A stretch of DNA of 51,332 nt from Arthrobacter sp. (GTDB taxonomy: Bacteria > Actinomycetota > Actinomycetes > Actinomycetales > Micrococcaceae), in assembly GCF_030540645.1 (NCBI RefSeq), contig NZ_JAUNVV010000003.1, positions 25,099 to 76,430 of the forward strand, in the 5' to 3' direction. The position numbers and the translations under genes are program-made. The notes below the pieces were generated by a model. The model did not search any database, was not told the origin of the DNA, and saw only the letters and a list, made by a program, of their open reading frames with translations. Shown here in pieces: positions 27,480 to 35,846 of this stretch. Each line of letters opens with the position of its first letter. The stretch's first letter is position 1.

Positions 27480-27663
27480 CGCTCCCGCACCTTCCGGGGT
27501 CCTTCCTCTGACCCTCCTGCACCTTTTGGGGTGTTTTTCCCGGCGCTCCAGCACCTTCGCGTGGTGAGCTAGATCGTTGCCTCACCACCTGCAGGAGGGT
27601 CCGCGTTTTGACCCCAGAAATTGAAAGAGCGTCAGGGTTTGCTGCCCCGAAAGTGCAGGAGCG
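27480..27663. repeat. Six-copy nested inverted-repeat cluster upstream of dnaE
   Basis: A 21-bp unit close to CGCTCCTGCACCTTTCGGGGT occurs three times in forward orientation (27480-27500, 27512-27532, 27544-27564) and three times inverted (partial, about 27590-27599; diverged, 27611-27631; 27643-27663). Between the arms an 8-bp perfect stem (GTGGTGAG 27561-27568, CTCACCAC 27581-27588) forms the tip, so the whole 184 bp can fold back on itself. Confidence 0.8.
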
Positions 27664-27694
27664 TTGGTGGGGGGGAGGGCTGGGATTGGGGACG

Positions 27695-27709
27695 TAGACT
27701 AGTCGGGTG
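27695..27709 (+). promoter_or_regulatory. Predicted leaderless promoter of dnaE
   Basis: TAGACT at 27695-27700, six bases, then the GTG start codon at 27707: the same geometry as at dinB. No ribosome-binding sequence lies before the start, which supports a leaderless mRNA. Confidence 0.55.
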
Positions 27710-30700
27710 GCTAGCTCATCGACTGACAGTTTTGTCCATCTTCACTCACACACCGAATACTCCATGCTGGACGGTGCTGCGCGCCTCACGGAATTGTTCG
27801 ACGAGGCCAAGCGGCTTGAAATGCCCGCACTGGCCACCACCGACCACGGCTATCTATTTGGGGCCTTCGACTTTTGGCAAAAGGCCACCGACGCCGGCAT
27901 CAAGCCCATCATCGGCGTTGAAGCCTACGTCACCCCCGGCACCGCCCGCACCGACAAGACCAGGGTCAAGTGGCGTACCGACGAAAGCCAACGCAAGGAC
28001 GACGTCTCCGGCGGCGGTTCCTACACGCACATGACACTGCTCAGCTACAACAACCAGGGCATGCGGAACTTGTTCAGGGCCTCTTCGCTGGGTTCCCTCG
28101 ATTCGCCGTTGGGCAAGTACCCGCGCTTGGACCGGGAACTGCTCAACGAATACCACCCGGGGCTCATCGCCACCACCGGCTGCCCCTCGGGTGAAGTCCA
28201 GACGCGTCTGCGGCTGGGTCAATACAACGAGGCCAGGGCGGCCGCCGCCGAGTTCCAGGACATCTTCGGGGCGGAAAACTACTTCTGCGAGCTCATGGAC
28301 CATGGACTGGACATTGAACGCCGGGTCACGAAGGACCTGCTGCGCCTGGCCAAGGATCTCAACATTCCGCTGGTCGCCACCAATGATCTTCACTACACAC
28401 ACGAGCATGACGCAAAGGCCCACGAAGCGCTGCTGGCCCTGCAGTCCGGCTCCACGTTGGCCGAACCCACCTATGACCAGGGTGGAAAGCGTTTTGCGTT
28501 CAGCGGCAGCGGCTACTACCTGAAGTCCGCAGCGGAAATGCGCTCCCTCTTCTCCGAACTGCCCGAAGCCTGCGACAACACGCTACTGATCGCCGAGCGC
28601 TGCGATGTCTCCTTCAACACCGACGCCAACTACATGCCGCGGTTCCCCTGCCCGGAAGGCGAGGACGAAACGTCCTGGCTGGTCAAGGAAGTGGACACGG
28701 GCCTGAAGTACAGGTACCCGGCTGGCATCCCCGACGACGTCCGCAAGCAGGCGGACTACGAACTGGACGTCATCATCAAGATGGGCTTCCCCGGCTACTT
28801 CCTCGTGGTGGCCGACTTCATCAACTGGTCCAAGGACCATGGCATCCGGGTTGGCCCCGGGCGTGGTTCCGGCGCCGGGTCCATGGTGGCCTATGCCATG
28901 CGTATCACCGACCTTGACCCGCTGCGCCACGGGCTGATCTTTGAGCGCTTCCTGAACCCCGAGCGCGTGTCCATGCCCGACTTCGACGTGGACTTTGATG
29001 ATCGTCGTCGCCATGAAGTGATCAAGTACGTGACGGAAAAGTATGGTGACGAGCGTGTTGCCATGATCGTGACGTACGGCAGCATCAAGACGAAACAGGC
29101 GCTTAAAGACGCCTCCCGCGTCCTGGGACACCCCTTCAGCATGGGTGAAATGCTGACAAAGGCGCTGCCGCCAGCCGTCATGGCCAAGGATATTCTCCTC
29201 AATGACATTGAAAACCCGGAGGCCAAGCGTTACAGCGAGGCAGCTGACTTTCGCAACCTGATGAACACCGACCCCGAGGCGGCGAAAGTCTTTGAGCTGT
29301 CCAAGGGGCTGGAGGGGCTGAAGCGCCAGTGGGGCGTGCACGCAGCCGGTGTGATCATGAGTTCGGATCCCATCATCGATGTCATCCCGATCATGCGCCG
29401 TTTCCAGGACGGCCAGGTCATCACCCAGTTCGACTACCCCACCAGTGAAGGCCTCGGCCTGATCAAAATGGACTTCCTGGGGTTGCGAAACCTCACGATC
29501 ATCACCGACGCACTGGAAAACATCAAGGCGAACAAGGGCTTTGACCTTGACCTTGAGCGCTTGGAGCTCGACGACGCACCCTCCTACGAGCTCATGGCGC
29601 GAGGGGACACGCTGGGTGTCTTCCAGCTCGACGGCGGCCCCATGCGCTCCCTGCTCAAGCTCATGCGCCCCGATAACTTTGAAGACATTTCCGCCGTCTT
29701 GGCGCTGTACCGGCCAGGACCGATGGGCGCGGACTCGCACACGAACTATGCGCTGCGCAAGAACGGCCTGCAGCCGATCACGCCCATCCACCCGGAATTG
29801 GAAGAGCCCCTCGCGGACATCCTGGGCGGTACCTATGGCCTGATCGTGTATCAGGAGCAGGTGATGTCCATCGCCCAGAAGCTGGCTGGCTACTCGCTGG
29901 GCCGGGCAGATATTTTGCGCCGTGCCATGGGCAAGAAGAAGAAGTCGGAGCTGGACAAACAGTATGCCGGCTTCCATCAGGGCATGCTCGACAACGGCTA
30001 TTCCGATGCTGCCGTGGCCACCTTGTGGGCCATCCTGCTGCCGTTCTCCGATTACGCCTTCAACAAAGCGCACTCAGCGGCGTACGGAGTCATCAGTTAC
30101 TGGACCGCGTACCTGAAGGCGCACTATCCCGCCGAATACATGGCGGCTCTGCTGACAAGCGTTGGCGACGACAAGGACAAACTGGCCCTGTACCTCAACG
30201 AGTGCCGCCACATGGGCATCACGGTGCTGGCCCCCGACGTCAACGAGTCGGCGTTGAATTTCACCCCGATCGGCCATGATATCCGCTTCGGCATGGGGGC
30301 CATCCGCAACGTGGGCGCCAACGTGGTCAACGCGTTGGTGGAAGCCAGGACGGGTGCGGGCAACTTTGAGAACTTCCCCGACTTCCTCATGAAGGTCCCG
30401 GCCGTGGTGTGCAACAAGCGCACCATCGAATCGTTGATCAAGGCAGGTGCCTTCGACTCCCTGGGCCACCCCAGGCGCGCCTTGGCCATGATCCATGAAG
30501 AAGCCGTCGACTCGGTCATCACCATCAAACGCAACGAGGCCGTGGGCCAGTTTGACCTCTTCGCCGGCCTTGGTGACGCAGAGCCTGAATCGGCCCTGGC
30601 CACGGAGATCCCGGATCTGCCCGAATGGGAAAAGAAGGACAAGCTGGCGTTCGAGCGCGACATGCTCGGGCTCTACGTCTCGGACCACCCACTCCAAGGC

Positions 30701-31270
30701 CTTGAAGGCATCCTGAGTCAAAACGCGGACATGTCCATCACCCAGGTGCTGGCCGACGACGGTCCCTCAGACGGGCACATCTTCAGCATCTCCGGCATGA
30801 TCACCAACCTCCAGCGGCGCATCGCCAAGAGCAGTGGCAACCCCTATGCCCGTTGTGAGGTTGAGGACCTGGGTGGCTCGATCGAAGTCATGTTCTTCGG
30901 GCAGGTGTACGGGCCCATTGCCACGGTCCTGGCCGAAGACTTGATCGTGGTGGTCAAGGGAAGGCTGCAAAAGCGCGACGACGGTGCCATCACCCTGAAC
31001 GCCATGGAACTCTCCGTCCCGGACCTGAGTGAAGGCCTGGCCGGGCCGCTGGTGATATCCATGCCGGAGCACAAGGCCAATGAGCAGGTGCTGGGGGCGT
31101 TGAAGGACATCCTTGGCGATCACCGCGGCAACACCGAAGTCAAGATGCATCTTGCCGGCAGCCGTGGCGTCAAGGTCATGAAGCTGCCGCTGCACCACAG
31201 GGTCAACCCCACCCCGGCGCTCTTCGGCGACCTGAAGGTCCTGCTGGGCCCCACCTGTCTGGAGGGCTGA
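27707..31270 (+). CDS. dnaE: DNA polymerase III alpha subunit
   Basis: A 1187-residue replicative polymerase (DnaE1 type). The N-terminal PHP domain begins FVHLHSHTEYSMLDGAARL. The palm domain has GRGSGAGSMVAYAM and the metal-binding PDFDVDFDD (about 424-432). A tandem HhH region and a C-terminal OB-fold (about 1000-1090, ISGMITNLQRRIAKSSGNPYA) follow. It synthesises both strands as the core of the holoenzyme. The start is GTG 27707, just 7 bases past a TAGACT hexamer. Its stop codon shares one base with the next gene's ATG. Confidence 0.97.
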   Translation: MASSSTDSFVHLHSHTEYSMLDGAARLTELFDEAKRLEMPALATTDHGYLFGAFDFWQKATDAGIKPIIGVEAYVTPGTARTDKTRVKWRTDESQRKDDVSGGGSYTHMTLLSYNNQGMRNLFRASSLGSLDSPLGKYPRLDRELLNEYHPGLIATTGCPSGEVQTRLRLGQYNEARAAAAEFQDIFGAENYFCELMDHGLDIERRVTKDLLRLAKDLNIPLVATNDLHYTHEHDAKAHEALLALQSGSTLAEPTYDQGGKRFAFSGSGYYLKSAAEMRSLFSELPEACDNTLLIAERCDVSFNTDANYMPRFPCPEGEDETSWLVKEVDTGLKYRYPAGIPDDVRKQADYELDVIIKMGFPGYFLVVADFINWSKDHGIRVGPGRGSGAGSMVAYAMRITDLDPLRHGLIFERFLNPERVSMPDFDVDFDDRRRHEVIKYVTEKYGDERVAMIVTYGSIKTKQALKDASRVLGHPFSMGEMLTKALPPAVMAKDILLNDIENPEAKRYSEAADFRNLMNTDPEAAKVFELSKGLEGLKRQWGVHAAGVIMSSDPIIDVIPIMRRFQDGQVITQFDYPTSEGLGLIKMDFLGLRNLTIITDALENIKANKGFDLDLERLELDDAPSYELMARGDTLGVFQLDGGPMRSLLKLMRPDNFEDISAVLALYRPGPMGADSHTNYALRKNGLQPITPIHPELEEPLADILGGTYGLIVYQEQVMSIAQKLAGYSLGRADILRRAMGKKKKSELDKQYAGFHQGMLDNGYSDAAVATLWAILLPFSDYAFNKAHSAAYGVISYWTAYLKAHYPAEYMAALLTSVGDDKDKLALYLNECRHMGITVLAPDVNESALNFTPIGHDIRFGMGAIRNVGANVVNALVEARTGAGNFENFPDFLMKVPAVVCNKRTIESLIKAGAFDSLGHPRRALAMIHEEAVDSVITIKRNEAVGQFDLFAGLGDAEPESALATEIPDLPEWEKKDKLAFERDMLGLYVSDHPLQGLEGILSQNADMSITQVLADDGPSDGHIFSISGMITNLQRRIAKSSGNPYARCEVEDLGGSIEVMFFGQVYGPIATVLAEDLIVVVKGRLQKRDDGAITLNAMELSVPDLSEGLAGPLVISMPEHKANEQVLGALKDILGDHRGNTEVKMHLAGSRGVKVMKLPLHHRVNPTPALFGDLKVLLGPTCLEG

Positions 31271-31806
31271 TGGCGGAGCACAGGACCCCCGAGCCTTCTG
31301 CCGGGAAGATCCGGAGCGGTGCCACGTGGCGCCGCGGCCTGGGTGTTTCGGCCATAGCTGGTGCAATAGGCGGGATCGTGTGGTGGCTCGCAGCCCCCAC
31401 TGGTGCCTTCTACGGTGACGGCAAGGACTATGCCACCTGGTTCCCACGTGACGCCACGCTGGCAGTGATACTGGTACTGGCAGGGGCGGCTACGGCCGTC
31501 ATAGCGCTTCGTGCCGAGCGGACCCGACGTCGAAAGGGCGACGGCGCGGCGGTGCCAGCGGGTGCGTTTGTCCTGGTCCTGGCGGTGTGCGGCTTGGTGG
31601 GTTCTGTCATTGCCTGGCGCATGGGCGTCTTTGCCGGCGACCTCTTTGGAAATCCGCCCTCGCCGCTGCCCAACCCCAGCATGGTGTTCTCGCTGCGGTC
31701 CGGCTCGGTCCTGTTGTTGTGGCCGCTGGTGAGCGTGCTGATCGTCTTCCTGCGCACCATGTACGCCTACAGCTTCATCCCGGCACGCGCAGGGGAACGC
31801 CCGTAG
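31270..31806 (+). CDS. Four-helix membrane protein, unknown function
   Basis: A 178-residue protein with membrane segments at about 24-42, 61-80, 97-117 and 145-163, a basic loop (RAERTRRRKG, 81-90) that should face the cytoplasm, and a conserved-looking outer segment FYGDGKDYATWFPRDA. It starts on the last base of the dnaE stop codon (TGATG) and is therefore likely co-translated with it. It resembles small actinobacterial membrane proteins of the DUF2567 type, but I do not recognise it with certainty. It lies directly before hisD. Confidence 0.75.
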   Translation: MAEHRTPEPSAGKIRSGATWRRGLGVSAIAGAIGGIVWWLAAPTGAFYGDGKDYATWFPRDATLAVILVLAGAATAVIALRAERTRRRKGDGAAVPAGAFVLVLAVCGLVGSVIAWRMGVFAGDLFGNPPSPLPNPSMVFSLRSGSVLLLWPLVSVLIVFLRTMYAYSFIPARAGERP

Positions 31807-31829
31807 ACGCAGGCTCGGGCAGCAGCAGG

Positions 31830-31846
31830 TAAACTCAACTGTTGTG
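31830..31846 (+). promoter_or_regulatory. Possible leaderless promoter of hisD
   Basis: TAAACT at 31830-31835 lies eight bases before the GTG start at 31844. There is no ribosome site between them, so transcription may begin at or one base before the start codon. Confidence 0.4.
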
Positions 31847-33241
31847 AGCAATCTTGAATCCCCCGTATCCAGCCCGGAAAATGATGTAGCTGCGCAGACG
31901 GCCGTTGTTGCCCTGCGCCGCACGGATCTGCGCGGGCGCACCCTCAGCCTGGCGGAGTTGAAGCACGCCGTGCCCCGCACCGCGCAGTCCACCGTCACCA
32001 CGGCCGAAGCAGCCGTCCAAGGCATCATCGCCGACGTGCGCGGGCGCGGCCATGTCGCCTTGGCAGAGCTGGCGTTGAAGTTCGACGGCGTCGCCCAGGA
32101 CCATCCGCGGGTCCCGGCCGCGGCACTCGCCCAGGCCCTTGACACTCTTGACCCGAAGGTTCGCGCGGCTTTGGAGGAATCCATTGCCCGGGCCAAGGCC
32201 TTCGCCCACGCGCAGAAGCCCGCAAATGTGGATTTTCAGGTCGCAGAGGGCGCCGTGGTTTCCTCTCACTGGATCCCCGTGCGCCGCGTGGGCCTGTACG
32301 TTCCCGGCGGCTTGGCTGCCTACCCGTCGTCGGTCATCATGAACGTTGTCCCGGCCTTGGCTGCCGGAGTCCAGTCCGTTGCCCTGGCTTCACCACCGCA
32401 AAAGGAATTTGGTGGGCTGCCCGACCTCACCGTCCTTGCCGCAGCGGCCCTCTTGGGCGTTGAGGAGGTCTATGCCATGGGCGGAGCCCAAGCGATTGCA
32501 GCGTTCGCCTACGGTGTGGCTGCCGGCAGCAGCGCCAGCGGTGCCGGGGAGGCCATTGAGCCCGTTGACGTAGTCACCGGCCCTGGCAATATTTTCGTGG
32601 CCACCGCCAAGCGCCTCGTCAAGGGTGTTGTCGGCATCGACTCCGAGGCCGGCGCCACCGAAATTGCCGTGCTGGCCGATGAGAGCGCCAACCCCGTTTA
32701 TGTTGCTGCCGATTTGATCAGCCAGGCTGAACATGATCCCAATGCGGGCTCCGTCCTGGTGAGCACATCTGTGGAACTGGCTGACGCCGTCGAACGTGAA
32801 GTGGTGCGCCAGGCGGCGTTGACCACCCACCGGGAGCGGGTGACAACGGCGTTGAACGGCCCGCAATCCGGCATTGTCCTGGTGGATGACGTGGATCAGG
32901 GGGTGGCCGTATGCAACGCCTACGCCGCCGAGCACTTGGAAGTCGTCACCGAAAACGCCGCCGCCGTGGCTGCCCGGATCACCAACGCCGGTGCCATCTT
33001 CGTGGGTGACTACAGCCCGGTGAGCCTGGGCGACTACTGCGCCGGGTCAAACCATGTGCTGCCCACCAGTGGAACGGCCGCCTTCTCCTCCGGGCTGAAT
33101 GTGACGACGTTCCTGCGCGCAGTCCAACTTGTCAACTACAACAAGGCAGCGTTGGAGCAAGTTGCCGGGCACGTGATGACGCTATCCAAGGCCGAGGGGC
33201 TGCCAGCCCATGGAGATGCCGTGGCGGTGCGCTTCCCCTGA
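31844..33241 (+). CDS. hisD: Histidinol dehydrogenase
   Basis: A 465-residue NAD- and zinc-dependent enzyme for the last two steps of histidine synthesis (L-histidinol to L-histidine). Visible are VGLYVPGGLAAYPSSVIMN, VTGPGNIFVATAKRLVKG, ADESANPVYVAADLISQAEHDPNAG (zinc/catalytic His and Glu residues) and the C-terminal GLNVTTFLRAVQLVNYNKAALE. No other his genes are in the window, although the operon often continues elsewhere in actinobacteria. An N-terminal extension of about 30 residues precedes the family domain. Confidence 0.95.
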   Translation: MSNLESPVSSPENDVAAQTAVVALRRTDLRGRTLSLAELKHAVPRTAQSTVTTAEAAVQGIIADVRGRGHVALAELALKFDGVAQDHPRVPAAALAQALDTLDPKVRAALEESIARAKAFAHAQKPANVDFQVAEGAVVSSHWIPVRRVGLYVPGGLAAYPSSVIMNVVPALAAGVQSVALASPPQKEFGGLPDLTVLAAAALLGVEEVYAMGGAQAIAAFAYGVAAGSSASGAGEAIEPVDVVTGPGNIFVATAKRLVKGVVGIDSEAGATEIAVLADESANPVYVAADLISQAEHDPNAGSVLVSTSVELADAVEREVVRQAALTTHRERVTTALNGPQSGIVLVDDVDQGVAVCNAYAAEHLEVVTENAAAVAARITNAGAIFVGDYSPVSLGDYCAGSNHVLPTSGTAAFSSGLNVTTFLRAVQLVNYNKAALEQVAGHVMTLSKAEGLPAHGDAVAVRFP

Positions 33242-33273
33242 CGGGGACCCGCAGCACAGAGATAATTACACAA

Positions 33274-33311
33274 TTGTTATTTGCTGTTTTCCCAGCCTAG
33301 ACTGGGAAAAC
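33274..33311 (+). promoter_or_regulatory. nrdR promoter with inverted repeat centred on the -10
   Basis: TTGTTA (33274-33279) and TAGACT (33298-33303) form a promoter with 18-base spacing. GTTTTCCCAG (33286-33295) and CTGGGAAAAC (33302-33311) are perfect 10-bp arms separated by six bases, so an operator-like inverted repeat encloses the -10 hexamer. It does not resemble the NrdR box consensus. Confidence 0.65.
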
Positions 33312-33334
33312 TACGACCCGAAGGGAGCAGCTGA

Positions 33335-33811
33335 ATGTATTGCCCGTTTTGTCGCAATCCCGACTCCCGTGTAGTTGACTCCCGTCTGTCCGACGACGGC
33401 TCGTCCATTCGACGGCGCCGGCAGTGCACAGACTGCGGCCGCCGCTTCAGCACCATGGAGACAGCCAGCCTCTCAGTCAGCAAGCGCTCCGGAGTTGCCG
33501 AGCCGTTCAGCCGCAGCAAGATCATCAGCGGTGTGCGGAAGGCCTGCCAGGGCCGTCCCGTGACCGACGACGACCTGGCCAAGCTGGCTCAGGAAGTCGA
33601 AGAGAGCATTCGGGCCAGCGGCGCGGCTGAAATTGAGGCCAATGAGGTGGGCTTGGCCATCCTCGAGCCACTTCGCCGCCTCGATGTGGTGGCGTACTTG
33701 CGTTTTGCCAGTGTGTATCAGGCGTTCGAGTCGTTGGAAGACTTCGAAGCGTCCATCGCCAGGCTGCGCAGCGGGAATGCTGCACAGCCGGCTGTGGATG
33801 CTATTTCGTAA
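33335..33811 (+). CDS. nrdR: Transcriptional repressor NrdR
   Basis: A 158-residue regulator of ribonucleotide reductase genes. The N-terminal zinc ribbon has C3-P-F-C6 and C31-T-D-C34; the following ATP-cone domain (about 48-138, [22 protein letters not shown]) senses ATP/dATP. AAGGGAGCAG lies just before ATG 33335. The 3' end overlaps the convergent polyphosphate glucokinase gene by 11 bases. No nrd target gene is in the window. Confidence 0.95.
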   Translation: MYCPFCRNPDSRVVDSRLSDDGSSIRRRRQCTDCGRRFSTMETASLSVSKRSGVAEPFSRSKIISGVRKACQGRPVTDDDLAKLAQEVEESIRASGAAEIEANEVGLAILEPLRRLDVVAYLRFASVYQAFESLEDFEASIARLRSGNAAQPAVDAIS

Positions 33812-34595
33812 GTTTGAAGTGCACCGCTGCTTGAAGCGCTCCGCCCACAATGCCTGCATTGTTCTTTAGCTGGGCCGTGATGATCTTAGTGCGCAGGTTC
33901 AGCTTGGGCAGGTAGTCTTCGCTGCGCTTGGAGATACCCCCGCCAATGATGAACAGTTCCGGCGAGAACAGGAACTCCACGTGGGAGAAGTAGCGTTGCA
34001 GGCGCTGCGCATACTCATCCCAGTCCAGGCCATCGCGTTCGCGGGCGCTGGCGGAGGCCCTGCTTTCGGCGTCGAAACCGTCGATCTCCAAGTGGCCCAA
34101 CTCGGCGTTGGGAACGAGCTTACCGTCGTGGATGAAAGCTGAACCGATGCCCGTGCCCAACGTGATGACCAGAACGGTGCCGTTGACACCCTTGCCAGCG
34201 CCATAGCGGGCTTCAGCCAATCCTGCGGCGTCGGCGTCATTCATGACCTGCACTTCGCGGCCAAGTTCTTTAGTGATGATGGCGTCCACGTCGGCGTCAA
34301 TCCACGACTTGTCAATGTTGGCAGCTGAGAGGGCCACGCCGTGGGAGATGATCGCCGGGAACGTAATGCCGATGGGGGAGTCCTTGCTGGGTGCCTCCGG
34401 GCGCTTCATCAGCTCGTCCACGATTTCCTTGACCACCTTTGCCACGGCCAGAGGAGATGACGGGCTGGGGGTGTCGATCCGAAAACGACTACCGAGCATC
34501 TCACCGCTGCTGATCTCGACTATTCCGCCCTTGATGCCGGTGCCGCCGATGTCGATGCCAATGACGTTTCCGGTGAAAGGGTGCTTCTTTGACAT
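33801..34595 (-). CDS. ppgK: Polyphosphate (ATP) glucokinase
   Basis: A 264-residue ROK-type sugar kinase of the actinobacterial polyphosphate glucokinase family. Phosphate loop [15 protein letters not shown] is at about 13-27, followed by [16 protein letters not shown] with the catalytic Asp and [28 protein letters not shown]. It phosphorylates glucose using polyphosphate or ATP. GGAG lies 8 bases upstream of ATG 34595. It is downstream of map in the same direction, 57 bases apart. Confidence 0.9.
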   Translation of the reverse strand: MSKKHPFTGNVIGIDIGGTGIKGGIVEISSGEMLGSRFRIDTPSPSSPLAVAKVVKEIVDELMKRPEAPSKDSPIGITFPAIISHGVALSAANIDKSWIDADVDAIITKELGREVQVMNDADAAGLAEARYGAGKGVNGTVLVITLGTGIGSAFIHDGKLVPNAELGHLEIDGFDAESRASASARERDGLDWDEYAQRLQRYFSHVEFLFSPELFIIGGGISKRSEDYLPKLNLRTKIITAQLKNNAGIVGGALQAAVHFKLTK

Positions 34596-34652
34596 GAGTG
34601 CTCCAGTCGTAGAGAGATGGTTGTGGAAGTGCAGGGAAGAACAGGGAAGTGT

Positions 34653-35531
34653 TTAGGGAAGTGTCAGGACTTCTGCGCCGCTTGCAGTGACCACCATGGT
34701 GTGCTCAAACTGGGCGGTGCGCTTGCGATCGCGGGTGACAACAGTCCAGTCATCCGCCCACATGTCCCACTCAATGGAGCCCAGCGTGAGCATCGGTTCG
34801 ATGGTGAAGACCATGCCCTCTTCCAACACCGTGTTGTAGGCCGGGGCGGCGTCGTAGTGCGGAATGATAAGGCCCGTGTGGAACGCTTCGCCGACGCCGT
34901 GGCCGGTGAAGTCCCGCACCACACCGTAGCCGAAGCGTTTGGCGTAGGAGGCAATGGTGCGGCCGATGACGTTGATTTCACGCCCCGGCGCGACGGCGCG
35001 GATGGCCCGGTTCAAGGACTCCTGGGTGCGCTCCACCAGCAGCCGCGATTCCTCGTCGACGTCGCCGACGGTGAACGTCCAGTTCGTGTCGCCATGCACG
35101 CCGTTCTTAAACGCGGTGATGTCAATGTTGATGATGTCCCCGTCCTGAACGACGGTGGAGTCGGGAATGCCGTGGCAGATCACTTCATTCAGCGACGAGC
35201 ACAAGGACTTGGGGAAGCCCCGGTAGCCCAGTGTGGACGGGTAGGCCTGGTGGTCCAACAGGAATTCGTGACCAATCCGGTCCAGCGCATCCGTGGTGAC
35301 ACCGGGAACAATGTTCTTTCCCACTTCCACGATGGCCTGGGCCGCAATTTTGGAGGAAATACGGATCTTCTCCAACGTCTCGGCGTCCTTCACCTCGGAC
35401 CCCTTGAAAGGCGCCGGGCCTGCCTTTCCCACATATTCGGGGCGGGCAATTGAGTGTGGAACGAATAGCTGAGGGCTGATGGTGCCGGGAACAAGCGTGC
35501 CGATGGGTGCCGTAAGTGCTGTGGAAGACAT
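34653..35531 (-). CDS. map: Methionine aminopeptidase, type I
   Basis: A 292-residue metallopeptidase that removes N-terminal methionine from new proteins. Metal ligands occur in [21 protein letters not shown] (two Asp), [12 protein letters not shown] (His), VFTIEPML (Glu) and [11 protein letters not shown] (Glu). It has an N-terminal extension of about 40 residues with [10 protein letters not shown]-like sequence ([14 protein letters not shown]), as in mycobacterial MapB. ATG 35531 has no ribosome site and is preceded by TAGGAT plus six bases, suggesting a leaderless mRNA. Confidence 0.95.
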   Translation of the reverse strand: MSSTALTAPIGTLVPGTISPQLFVPHSIARPEYVGKAGPAPFKGSEVKDAETLEKIRISSKIAAQAIVEVGKNIVPGVTTDALDRIGHEFLLDHQAYPSTLGYRGFPKSLCSSLNEVICHGIPDSTVVQDGDIINIDITAFKNGVHGDTNWTFTVGDVDEESRLLVERTQESLNRAIRAVAPGREINVIGRTIASYAKRFGYGVVRDFTGHGVGEAFHTGLIIPHYDAAPAYNTVLEEGMVFTIEPMLTLGSIEWDMWADDWTVVTRDRKRTAQFEHTMVVTASGAEVLTLP

Positions 35532-35543
35532 GAAACCATCCTA
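35529..35543 (-). promoter_or_regulatory. Predicted leaderless promoter of map
   Basis: On the minus strand TAGGAT (35543-35538) is followed by six bases and the ATG at 35531, the same geometry as at dinB and dnaE. Confidence 0.45.
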
Positions 35544-35645
35544 TAAGTTTTAGTCGGCTCTTGTGGTGTACCGGGCGCGGACCAGCCGGTCGGCCTAGGA
35601 TGTCAACAGGCGAACAAGGAACCCCGCGCAGAGATGGAGAGCACC

Positions 35646-35819
35646 ATGGCACAGTATTGGTACAACGTGGAAACGCACGAAGTGGAAAAGAACGCCCAGT
35701 CAGGATGGAAGTCCCTCATTGGCCCGTACGACAGCCGCGAAGAGGCCGAAGCGGCCCTGACGAAGGTGCGTGAACGCAATGAAGCCGCTGACGCCTTCGA
35801 CGAAGAAGACGACGCCTAA
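35646..35819 (+). CDS. Small SPOR-like protein
   Basis: A 57-residue acidic cytosolic protein beginning MAQYWYNVETHEVEKNAQSGW and containing LIGPYDSREEAEAALTKVRERN, which looks like the end of a SPOR fold; it is seen as a stand-alone small protein in Micrococcaceae. GGAG lies 6 bases before ATG 35646; ATG 35634 is in frame but overlaps that ribosome site. It has no signal peptide, so a peptidoglycan-binding role is doubtful. Divergent from map. Confidence 0.75.
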   Translation: MAQYWYNVETHEVEKNAQSGWKSLIGPYDSREEAEAALTKVRERNEAADAFDEEDDA

Positions 35820-35846
35820 CCAAGCGCACCTGGCATGCCGGACAGG

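Noticed and set aside
27480-27663. CRISPR array reading of the repeats before dnaE
   Set aside because: Copies are in both orientations, spacers are 11-12 bases or irregular, and there are no cas genes.
28583-30073. 496-codon open frame antisense to dnaE
   Set aside because: It lies fully opposite a conserved catalytic region, has no ribosome site and reads as low-information His/Gly/Val-rich sequence typical of high-GC antisense frames.
34617-35453. 278-codon frame antisense to map
   Set aside because: The metal-binding motifs of methionine aminopeptidase are on the opposite strand; this frame is a codon-bias shadow.
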